A DNA stretch of 64,000 bases, from assembly GCA_918026815.1 (NCBI GenBank), contig CAKJVC010000255.1, forward strand, positions 49,791-113,790, in the 5' to 3' direction. Position numbers and translations under genes: made by a program. The stretch is from Chalara sp. BL73 (taxonomy: Eukaryota > Ascomycota > Leotiomycetes > Helotiales). Under the pieces are notes generated by a model. That model was given only the letters and a program-made list of their open reading frames with translations, was not told the DNA's origin and did no database searches. Every line of letters begins with the position of its first letter. The stretch's first letter is position 1. Below, one piece after another: positions 11,463 to 19,423 of this stretch.

Positions 11463-12413
11463 ATGGCTCCAGCAACCTCCCAACTTTCGGTTGCAGGAGG
11501 GTCGCGATCCCAATCACCATCAGGTCTCCTACAGCCCAAGAAATTCTTCATCTTCGGCCAAGGAATCTCTTTCAGCATGTCACCTGTCATTCATGGTGCA
11601 GTCTTCAAATACCACTCTTTGCCACATACATATGAAATTCTACAGACGCAGACGGTCGACGAGCTGTCGCACCTCATCGGGTCCTCTGATTTCGGCGGCG
11701 CAAGTGTTACAATGCCGCATAAGCTAACCATTGGAAAATTCTGCTCTTCTATCTCGCCGCATGCCAAAATAATCGGCGCAATTAATACCCTTGTCGTAGC
11801 ACCACCGAATCAGGGATCGAACCAGCGGGGTATCAAGGGTGATAACACGGATTGGAGCGGCCTTATTGCATGCCTAAAGTCTAAAGGAAGCTATGTTCTT
11901 GAGCATGCTACCACTGGCCTAGTGATAGGGGCAGGCGGCGCATCTCGAGCTGCTCTGTACGCGCTCTACCAGCTAGGGATCAAAAACATCCTCCTCGTCA
12001 ACAGGACTCGCTTGAGAGCGGAGAGAATCGCTGCGGATTTCTCTTCTCTTTTTCAAATTACCGTTATTTCAACCTTGGCACAAGTTTCAGAGACACAGAA
12101 GCCAGATATTATTATCGGCACAATCCCAGCAGATAAAACATCTGCTGGGTACTTCCCGAAATCGCTATTTGGGAAGGAATCCGGGGTCTGTATAGATATG
12201 GCGTATAAACCGCGGGAGACGCCGTTGCTGAAAGCAGCAGAGAAACACGAGGGATGGGCGACAGTAGGGGGAGTTGACGTACTGTTAGAGCAAGCTTTCG
12301 ATCAGAGTCAATTGTGGTTGGGGTTGCCAGCTCCAAAGGAGCTTATGGCTAGTGAGCTGGAGAAAGCCGATGCTAAGAGAGCTGCTGAAGTTAAGACGAA
12401 TCGGATATTGTAG
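11463..12413 (+). CDS. shikimate/quinate dehydrogenase, NADP-type motif
   Basis: Single exon, 316 residues. The AroE-fold substrate domain has FGQGISFSMSPVIHGAVF near residue 30 and TMPHK with the catalytic Lys near 90. The catalytic Asp is in GDNTDWSG. The cofactor domain has GAGGASRAALYAL followed by VNRTRLRAER. The Thr and Arg after VNR match the NRTxxR/K pattern that binds the NADP phosphate in AroE enzymes, so I infer NADP use. The C-terminus (GVDVLLEQAFDQSQLWLG) resembles the shikimate-dehydrogenase end of AROM. It oxidises shikimate, and possibly quinate, to the 3-dehydro compound. Which substrate is preferred cannot be read from sequence. It is transcribed in the same direction as the next three enzyme genes. 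Confidence 0.85.
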   Translation: MAPATSQLSVAGGSRSQSPSGLLQPKKFFIFGQGISFSMSPVIHGAVFKYHSLPHTYEILQTQTVDELSHLIGSSDFGGASVTMPHKLTIGKFCSSISPHAKIIGAINTLVVAPPNQGSNQRGIKGDNTDWSGLIACLKSKGSYVLEHATTGLVIGAGGASRAALYALYQLGIKNILLVNRTRLRAERIAADFSSLFQITVISTLAQVSETQKPDIIIGTIPADKTSAGYFPKSLFGKESGVCIDMAYKPRETPLLKAAEKHEGWATVGGVDVLLEQAFDQSQLWLGLPAPKELMASELEKADAKRAAEVKTNRIL

Positions 12414-12578
12414 AGTGTGATGGGACTATATTTTTTGTTCATCTTGAGAAAAGGAGATAACTCCGGATTAATAATGGAGTGGGAAATGCTCAAGAGATCT
12501 ACTTCATACTGTTTCCCATTTTCAAGCTTGGTCTTACGCACCCAACTCTCCTTCATAGAGCCTTTGTGCTACATAATT

Positions 12579-12593
12579 GGTGCCTTAGGCACC
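12579..12593. promoter_or_regulatory. 15-bp perfect inverted repeat
   Basis: GGTGCCTTAGGCACC has two 7-bp arms around one central base. It lies about 320 bp before the dehydrogenase start codon and 54 bp before the larger palindrome. Its role is unknown; it could be a second protein-binding site. Confidence 0.4.
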
Positions 12594-12646
12594 ATTTTAT
12601 ATCCTGTATTTGTACCGGATCAGCGTATGCTAGCCGGGCATCGTAA

Positions 12647-12664
12647 CGGAAAAGCGCTTTTCCG
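12647..12664. promoter_or_regulatory. candidate QUTA/QA-1F operator (CGG-N12-CCG palindrome)
   Basis: CGGAAAAGCGCTTTTCCG is an 18-bp perfect palindrome 245 bp before the ATG at 12910. Inverted CGG triplets are the classic target of Zn2Cys6 dimers. The inner 16 bp fit the published Neurospora qa activator consensus GGRTAARYRYTTAYCC except at two symmetric positions (A for T and T for A). Site identity is an inference from this match and from the location inside the cluster. Confidence 0.5.
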
Positions 12665-12796
12665 GGCTGCGGCAGGGGAAGCGAGCGACCTCTATCCTAT
12701 ACTCAAAAGTGCTCGGAATGGCCAAAAATCCAGAGACCAGGGCTCTTCTAGACGGGACGGTAGTTGGTGTGAGGTTCAAGCGTGCCTCTTAGTTCA

Positions 12797-12804
12797 TATA
12801 AAAG
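12797..12804 (+). promoter_or_regulatory. TATA-like element
   Basis: TATAAAAG, 106 bp upstream of the second dehydrogenase ATG and about 130 bp downstream of the large palindrome. Confidence 0.45.
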
Positions 12805-12909
12805 AAATTGGAAACATCATGCTGAGACTCCTTCTCCCATTCCGGATTTCCCACATGACCTTCAGGTAGCCCATTCTCCCCAGCTGCCCCAACATTCATT
12901 CTCCCAACA

Positions 12910-13890
12910 ATGGCGACTCCTGGAACAGAAATCGACACTGCTACGGGTACCCTCAACCATACTACTCCCTACCAACGCAAATTCCTCTATCTAGCTGGTG
13001 TTCATGTAACGCACTCCATCGCCCCTCTAATGCACAACTACATAGCCTCTTCCCTCTCCCTCCCCTGGCAATTCATCAACCAAGAATGCCCCACAGTCCA
13101 CGACGTCCTCTCTATATTTCGAGCAACAGAGTTCGCCGGCGGGGTGGTAACGATGCCCTACAAGAAAGCCATCATGCCACTCCTTGACGAGCTGGACCCT
13201 CTAGCAACCACGCTAGGGGCTTGTAATAATGTCTACCTGACGAAAGAAGGCAAGTTACGCGGGACGAATACGGATTGGCGGGGGATCAAAGGGTGTTTAC
13301 TTTCTGCAACGAAAGATGGGGAGAACGATGGGAGAGGCCAACCGGCGCTGATTATCGGTGCTGGTGGCGCAAGCCGTGCAGCGGTTTACGTTCTGTTTGC
13401 GGAGTTGGAGTGTGATGAAATCTACATTGTGAATCGAGACGCACAGGAAGTTGCGGATTTGTTGCAGGATGCCAAAGCGTATGCTTTGTCCTCGTCTTCT
13501 CGACAGCCACGGCTTATACATATCACCTCGATCGCGCAAGCGGAAGAGTTGCCAGCACCGTATTACGTAGTTGGCACGGTGCCGGATTTCGAGGCAAAGA
13601 CAGAGGAAGAGTTGAGAGCGAGAGAGATGCTGAGGACGTTTCTGGGAAAAGAAAAGAAGGGAGTCTTGCTGGATATGTGCTTCAAACCGAGAAATACGAG
13701 GATTCTAAAGTTGGGGAGAGAGAAAGGGTGGAGAGTAGTAGATGGGACGGGTGTTATTGGGCACCAGATTGAAGAGCAGTGGAGATTGTGGGCAGGAGCT
13801 GGAGAGGGGGGGAAGAAGGGGATTCCGACAGAGGAAGCGTGGGAGGTGTTAAGGAAAGCTGCAGATGAGAGTAAGGCGATTAATTTTTGA
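12910..13890 (+). CDS. quinate/shikimate dehydrogenase, NAD-type motif (candidate quinate dehydrogenase)
   Basis: Single exon, 326 residues, close to qa-3/QutB quinate dehydrogenase (about 320-330). The AroE fold shows VTHSIAPLMHNY, the catalytic-Lys motif TMPYKK and GTNTDWRG with the catalytic Asp. The Rossmann glycine motif is GAGGASRAAVYVLF, followed by VNRDAQEV. The acidic residue after VNR replaces the Thr of NADP enzymes and would favour NAD, which quinate dehydrogenases use; this is an inference. The predicted step is quinate to 3-dehydroquinate, the entry into the pathway. It has the strongest operator candidate of the cluster in its promoter. It shares the fold but only modest identity with the neighbouring dehydrogenase, so the pair is old rather than a fresh duplication. 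Confidence 0.85.
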   Translation: MATPGTEIDTATGTLNHTTPYQRKFLYLAGVHVTHSIAPLMHNYIASSLSLPWQFINQECPTVHDVLSIFRATEFAGGVVTMPYKKAIMPLLDELDPLATTLGACNNVYLTKEGKLRGTNTDWRGIKGCLLSATKDGENDGRGQPALIIGAGGASRAAVYVLFAELECDEIYIVNRDAQEVADLLQDAKAYALSSSSRQPRLIHITSIAQAEELPAPYYVVGTVPDFEAKTEEELRAREMLRTFLGKEKKGVLLDMCFKPRNTRILKLGREKGWRVVDGTGVIGHQIEEQWRLWAGAGEGGKKGIPTEEAWEVLRKAADESKAINF

Positions 13891-14430
13891 AAGGGTGCAG
13901 GTAGGTAGGCAGGTAGATAGTAGTACCTAAATGCATGGTTGGATCTGATAGTTCCACTCCATCAAGGCTATATGCTAGACAATGGTATTAGAATTTACTA
14001 TGTAGAGATCAGCTTGGATTTACGGACACAGCTTTCCACTACGTATACATCTGATTTAGGTGTTTTCTATGGGCTAATCCGCTAATGTTAAACAAGATAT
14101 TCGTTCTAGCAGACTGTCGAAAGTATTGGATCGAGACAATGGGCCTGATAATTCGGCAAAGACAACCCCCGTCGCCTTACCAGGTTTAGGCTGACCCACA
14201 CCTCGGACTATGAAGCTTCAGGTCGCAGCCGGAGCGGGATCAGAGCTGACAGCGGGCAAAGTATCGGGAAATTATGGGGTTAAATGTGGTGATGAGTCCC
14301 TTTCTACTATCGAACTCCTCGTAAGGAGACAAGAACGACAACACAGCTACACTAGTCACACTTCCATCATTCCTTCTCACGTTTTCCACAAATTAAGCCG
14401 TAACACCTCGCAATCAAATCGCTTGTCAAT
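13891..14430 (+). promoter_or_regulatory. promoter region of dehydroshikimate dehydratase
   Basis: 540 bp before the dehydratase ATG. A CGG-N12-CCG arrangement lies at 14154-14171, 260 bp before the ATG, a distance close to that of the perfect palindrome in the previous promoter. Its inner bases are not palindromic, so it may be chance. Short GTAG-rich repeats follow the upstream stop codon near 13900. Confidence 0.4.
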
Positions 14431-15462
14431 ATGTCTTATAAGCCAGCCATAGCATCCATGTCCCTCGGGCGCGCCTGGGTCCATAAGCTCCCAAACAAAC
14501 TCGACCAAGCTGCCGCCCACAATTTCCAGGGCGTCGAGATCTTCTACGAAGACCTCGAATACCTGGCACGAGAAGAAAGTGGCCTTTCCGCATCGGAAAC
14601 TCCCCCTCCACATTCTCTTTCCCGCGCTGCTGAGACAATCAAAACACTATGCGAGGAGAGAAAACTTACAATAATAAGCCTGCAGCCATTTCTACACTAC
14701 GAGGGCCTCCTCGACCGAAATGAACACGTGCAACGGATTGAGAAGCTGAGAATTTGGTTTGAGTTAGCTAAAGCTTTGGGTACAGACGTCATTCAAATAC
14801 CAGGCAATTTCTTGCCAACGGAGAAGATTACGGATGATCTAGACGTGGTGGTCAAAGATTTGCGGAAGATGGCTGACATGGGTGCACAGCAGTCGCCAGT
14901 GATTAAATTCGCCTATGAGAACTTATGCTGGTCGACGTACTTCGATACTTGGGAGAGGGCTTACGAATTAGTTGAAAAGGTTGATCGGGAGAATTTCGGG
15001 ATGTGTTTAGATACGTTTAATATCGCGGGGCGAGTATATGCCGACCCCGCCGCGCCTGATGGCAAAACGCCGAATGCAGATTTGGATATAAAAAAAACCC
15101 TGGAGGAGATGGTCAGGAGGGTGGACGTGAACAAGGTTTTCTATGTTCAGGTCGTCGATGCGGAGAAGATGAGGAGTCCATTAGTGGAGGGTCATGCTTT
15201 TCATGTGGAAGGTCAGCCAGCCAGGATGAGCTGGTCTAGGAATGCGAGATTGTTTGCCGGGGAAGAAGGGGGATATCTTCCAGTAATGGAGGTTACGAGG
15301 GCGATTATTGAGGGTTTGGGATACGAGGGGTGGATTAGTATGGAGCTTTTTTCGAGGACGATGAGTGAGCCGGGGGAACTGGTTCCTACAGAGCATGCCA
15401 GGAGGGCGGCTGAGGCGTGGAAGTTGGTTAAGAAGGAGATAGAAGGTTGGAATGAAAAGTAA
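14431..15462 (+). CDS. qutC: 3-dehydroshikimate dehydratase (qa-4/QutC type)
   Basis: Single exon, 343 residues, close to the 348-359 of QutC/QA-4. It is a TIM-barrel of the sugar-phosphate isomerase-like fold. It opens with IASMSLGRAWVHKLPNKLDQ, then FQGVEIFYEDLE, SLQPFLHYEG and VIQIPGNF. Metal-ligand carboxylates are likely in FAYENLCW, CLDTFNIAGR, VQVVDAEK and WISMELFSR. The enzyme converts 3-dehydroshikimate to protocatechuate, committing carbon to the beta-ketoadipate pathway in the cytosol. Start choice: first ATG in a good context with no upstream extension. Co-oriented with the two dehydrogenases and the dehydroquinase, so likely co-regulated by the cluster activator. Confidence 0.92.
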   Translation: MSYKPAIASMSLGRAWVHKLPNKLDQAAAHNFQGVEIFYEDLEYLAREESGLSASETPPPHSLSRAAETIKTLCEERKLTIISLQPFLHYEGLLDRNEHVQRIEKLRIWFELAKALGTDVIQIPGNFLPTEKITDDLDVVVKDLRKMADMGAQQSPVIKFAYENLCWSTYFDTWERAYELVEKVDRENFGMCLDTFNIAGRVYADPAAPDGKTPNADLDIKKTLEEMVRRVDVNKVFYVQVVDAEKMRSPLVEGHAFHVEGQPARMSWSRNARLFAGEEGGYLPVMEVTRAIIEGLGYEGWISMELFSRTMSEPGELVPTEHARRAAEAWKLVKKEIEGWNEK

Positions 15463-16425
15463 GCGGATTCTACTCCCGCCCTCAAATATTATCTTTCAAC
15501 ATAGGAAACATGGGGAAGAGAGCGATTTATAGGCGGTCAGAAACTTGACGAGTATGGATGTATCGATCAATTATGCGGACTCATCCCTGTACTCAATTCC
15601 ATTTATCTAGGGCATTTCTCGACCTCTGCCTCAGTCAACACCATAGAATCTCGTTATTGATTATCACTTGGAACACGTGATCTTTCATTTTCGTTGTATT
15701 CGTGTACATTGGGTGTCCAAATTTTGCTCCTATAAGTAAGCGGGATGCTCTTCCCCTTGCTCGGCTTTGTCTTTACCCGTAGGTGATGTCCGCAACCCAT
15801 ATTTCGTGTGCTGCGATACCCGATAGCCGAGAAGAGAGTGCCAGCCACTGGATACTGGATTCGACTTCTTACGGAGTTCGTTCAAATTGAAAGTGTTTCT
15901 CGGAATTGTGCGTCCAAAATACCGTGCTCCGTATGGTGGCTGCATCCTAGGTTCGTACCTGTAAAGCATGCCATGATTATGATGATACACTTGGCTAGGC
16001 CCAAGGAAGCCAATCATGTGATATGTGATACATATAGTACATGCCCACAGTCCCCTTTCAAGCTTTAGTGGGCGGAATGCATTCATTCAATATTTTATAA
16101 ATTGGTACGACTTGAACACTGAATCAAGAACACTAGTCGTTGGGGTTTTAGCGAAGCGATGTTAGATAGCCAATACTCCTCTGGGGAATCTATGGAACTA
16201 TCATTTCCCGAGTCAAGCGCTTCTCCACCGTGAAATTCATCCCACACAGACAATAAATAGTTACACCAGAATGGGAGAAGAAATTCCCGATCTGCATGAC
16301 AGGGGGTTGATCTGACTTCGCGAGTTGTTTGGATACAAGATAACTCGTCCCAATTGCTTTATCTAGAGACGTTCACACGACAAACCGTCCCTCACAAAAC
16401 ACGAATAGCCCTTCCAAATACCAGG
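15463..16425. other. intergenic, includes dehydroquinase promoter
   Basis: About 960 bp. The last few hundred bases should hold the promoter of the type II dehydroquinase. No clear palindrome like that at 12647 was found. A loose GGAA/TTCC pair sits near 16193-16207. No coding frame is convincing on either strand. Confidence 0.45.
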
Positions 16426-16884
16426 ATGGGGGCCAAAAAACTCCTCCTCCTCAATGGCCCTAACCTCAACCTCCTAGGATCCCGCGAACCACACATCTAC
16501 GGGCACGAAACGCTCTCTGACGTCGAGGCCACATCCTTGACCTTAGCAGCCTCCCACGGCGCATCTCTCGTCTCCTTCCAAACGAGCCACGAAGGGCGGC
16601 TCATCGATCGCATCCACGCCGCGCGCGCAGAAGGTGTCGATGCGATCATTATTAATCCCGCGGCGTTTACGCATCAGAGTGTTGCGTTGAGGGATGCTCT
16701 CACCGGTGTTAACATCCCCTTTGTCGAGGTTCACATTAGCAATGTACACAAAAGGGAGGAGTTTAGACACAAGAGCTATTTGAGTGATAAGGCCGAAGCG
16801 GTCGTTTGTGGGTTGGGCACTTTCGGGTATAGGGCGGCGATTGAGTGGTGTGTGACTTGTTTAGGCGCAGCGAGTGCGGTTTGA
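16426..16884 (+). CDS. qutE: catabolic 3-dehydroquinate dehydratase, type II
   Basis: Single exon, 152 residues, the normal size of type II dehydroquinase. It opens [21 protein letters not shown], containing the flexible-lid Arg and catalytic Tyr. Next come [14 protein letters not shown], the [16 protein letters not shown] block and [20 protein letters not shown] with the catalytic His. It converts 3-dehydroquinate to 3-dehydroshikimate as a dodecamer in quinate catabolism, separate from the type I domain of AROM. The frame is open upstream of the ATG at 16426, but only through a TTG codon, so I use this ATG. It is the last gene of the cluster. Confidence 0.95.
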   Translation: MGAKKLLLLNGPNLNLLGSREPHIYGHETLSDVEATSLTLAASHGASLVSFQTSHEGRLIDRIHAARAEGVDAIIINPAAFTHQSVALRDALTGVNIPFVEVHISNVHKREEFRHKSYLSDKAEAVVCGLGTFGYRAAIEWCVTCLGAASAV

Positions 16885-17269
16885 GAGGAAGAAGAGTATA
16901 GGAAGAGAGGCTGAGATTAAATACCTGATTAGTACTTTGCTCTAGATTATTTATCCAATGTTTCCCAACCCTATCGTCATTCTCTACCAATGTCAATCGT
17001 TATACTTAAATTTCATGCAATCGCAGTTTCCATTGCCAAGTGGCCAGCTATACGTGAATGATCGACAGCAGTACGCTTCGAGTATCTGGGTAGCTGTGCT
17101 TCACATGCTCTCTCCCTTACAAATATCCCGCATGCTGCAGCACACATTGACGGCTGAGAGTCCACGAAGAGGACGCGAAAGCTAGAAGCGGAATCGCAGG
17201 AAGTGAGTAGGGCACCAACGATGAGCTTGAACTTCTGCGCAGTGCTGCTGACAAGCAGCCGAATAGGTG
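16885..17269. other. intergenic 3' of the quinate cluster
   Basis: Normal-composition sequence up to the AT-rich block. No gene seen. Confidence 0.45.
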
Positions 17270-17870
17270 AAACTAAAAAAATCTCGATTTACTTAGTTTT
17301 TTAGTAAAAACAAGTTAGTTTACTTTAAAAAAGTTAGTTTTTTGTTTGCTAAATACTTATTTATACTTTAACATTTTTTATAAACGATTATTTATTTACG
17401 CGTTTAGCAGCTGTTTAAATATAATAAAATATTTAACAAGTTTGTAAAACGAACAAAAAACTAATTGTTTCGTTTTTAGCGAGTCCGATATTTAATAAGT
17501 TTTTTATTTTAATTAGACTTTAGCTGAAATACAAATATAGCTACTATTGCTATTTCTGTTTTGTTGTCGGCTTTATTTTAACTCGACTTTACGAATTAAA
17601 AAAAATAAAAAATAAAAACACAAAAGTTTAGTTAAAACATAAACACTGGAAATAAACCGTATTAGTAAGCTGGCTTTTTGTGTACTAAATCCGTTTTAGT
17701 TTTGGTAATAAATGTTTTATTATAAATATTAAAAATAAAATAAAAAAAGAAAGTTATTTTTTAAAAAAAAGTATAACTCTAAAAGTACTGAGTTAAACAT
17801 GCACGTTCAAAAACTAACGTATAAAAAAAAATTAGATTAGCAAAACATGTTTTTAGCGTATGCTTAGCGT
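17270..17870. repeat. AT-rich, RIP-like repeat DNA
   Basis: Base composition falls abruptly to very high A+T with long A and T runs and no open frame. The segment 17644-17790 is homologous to 29797-29930 in this window. Most aligned differences are C-to-T or G-to-A in this copy (for example TGTACTAAATCC here against TGTGCTGGATCC there), as repeat-induced point mutation would give. The element family is unknown. Confidence 0.7.
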
Positions 17871-18591
17871 AATTCTCCACTCTGGCCAAGCTTTGGAAGC
17901 TCTATTTTCTACCCTGGATCAGCTTTTACTAGCGTATACCCTCTACACTGGCCAAGAATTTCTCTACCCTGGGCCAGCTGGAACCCGGCTCATCATAAGA
18001 CGTTGAGATTGATACCCTTTTTTAAAAATGCAGACACAATCTATACACCTTGCTTTGACTCGATGTCACGATCCTCTCCCGCAACCCCACCGACAAGCAA
18101 CTAGACCTATAGTTCAAGTGGAAATTTAGTCTCCGAATGCCCTTATGCTTCTTGCTTTGATGGCAGTGGCTAAATAAGAACGGATGTGAGTGAGGTCGCT
18201 GTTAAGCCATCCCTGAGCTCTCAAATTCAGCTACTGCTAGCGCTACCACTGACAATTATTCTCTACACAAGTACCATCACTTTCATACAACGAGTTTAGT
18301 AGTTTTCTTGAGCGGTACGAAAGAGGTGAGAAGCCACTTTTGAGCCTGGCAAGCGCTCACATTGCGCCAACAGACTCTACATTTACATATGATGCCAGGG
18401 CACCTACAGCACGCGGCTGTGGAGACGCGAATTATCGTGGATACTCCTGCGATAAGACCACGATGAGTATCTCGAAATCGAGGATGAAAAGGGAAACCAG
18501 AGAAGATTGCCAAGGTTCGCCCTTGCCACGAGGAGATGTACAATTAAGTCTTCGCAGTTGGGGAGCAGAAAGACTCTAGATCACCGCAGAG
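17871..18591. other. intergenic with short degenerate repeats
   Basis: Between about 17880 and 17985 a motif resembling CTCTACCCTGGCCAAG recurs about four times in degenerate form. The rest shows nothing coding with confidence. Confidence 0.35.
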
Positions 18592-19008
18592 ATGGAACTG
18601 AATCAGAGGCTCTTTCAATGTATATTGACTGGGAACTATAGTTTATCTCCATACTTGTACCTCTCCGTGTTCTTTAACATATTGATTCCTATAGTCTCTC
18701 CATCTGAGATTGTGATATGGCAGGTCTGTTTTTACAAAGTCGAATCGCGCCTGACTCCACAACCCACCGTCACCCTCGTTGTCCCAACTGCTGTTACACC
18801 CATTGTCTACAGCTCCGTCAGCGGCTTGAGCCAGACCGTCTCAGTCTACCTGGCTGCACCAACCACCGTTGTTGCCACAGTTGCCCCACCTACTGCCGTC
18901 ACCACCGTCACCACCGTCCCAGCTATCTTCAAGGGTACCGCCACCAACGTCGAGGCTGGTTTCTCCGGCATCCTCTCCCTCCTCATGACTGTTGTCGTCC
19001 TTTTCTAA
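18592..19008 (+). pseudogene. relic 3' end of a GPI-anchor-like cell-wall protein gene
   Basis: From about 18735 the frame encodes a Thr/Val/Pro-rich stretch (PTVTLVVPTAVTPIVYSS and following) ending in GFSGILSLLMTVVVLF. This is a hydrophobic C-terminus as in GPI-anchored fungal wall proteins. Codons in this part nearly all end in C (ACC, GTC, CTC), typical of a highly expressed gene. The upstream part of the frame (18592-18730) lacks this codon bias and any signal peptide. I therefore think only the last exon of an older gene survives. A complete small gene with an unrecognised 5' exon is the alternative. Confidence 0.4.
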
Positions 19009-19423
19009 ATGATCAGATTGTCGTGAAGGTATTGTGATCTATGAATCACAGGTATTCGGAGTGCTGAGGAAGCTTACGTGGTGATGTGGCAGCATTTCGA
19101 TCGAGTTCGTATGGGTTTCAAGGCTGGATATCTTTTTGGTCGGGATATCTGTATTGCATCTTTTCCACCTAACAGTTTTTAATGTGTATACGGATACACC
19201 TCTTGTCACATCAGATAGAAAGCTCGTACAGCGGCAAAATTGGTGTAAAAATATTAATCCTTGAACTCTAATATCAAATCTCATTGAAATATGCATCCCT
19301 TATTTTGTAGTAAATATGATGATTGGTGAATAAACTATCTATTCCTCTAAGTTATACTTTTGGAAAACTTGAGTTAACGCCAAAATGATTGGTTGGACGA
19401 TAAATGTTGTTCGCCTAGGTCTA
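19009..19423. other. intergenic
   Basis: No gene seen. It includes the presumed 3' untranslated region of the tryptophan synthase gene, which is on the minus strand. Confidence 0.4.

Larger units (their letters stand above)
12414..12909 (+). promoter_or_regulatory. promoter region of the second dehydrogenase gene
   Basis: About 500 bp between two co-oriented dehydrogenase genes. It holds two perfect inverted repeats (12579-12593 and 12647-12664) and a TATA-like TATAAAAG at 12797-12804, 106 bp before the ATG. The spacing of these elements suits a regulated fungal promoter. Confidence 0.6.

Noticed and set aside
16354..16425. N-terminal extension of the dehydroquinase
   Set aside because: The upstream frame starts only at TTG, and the family begins at the ATG at 16426.
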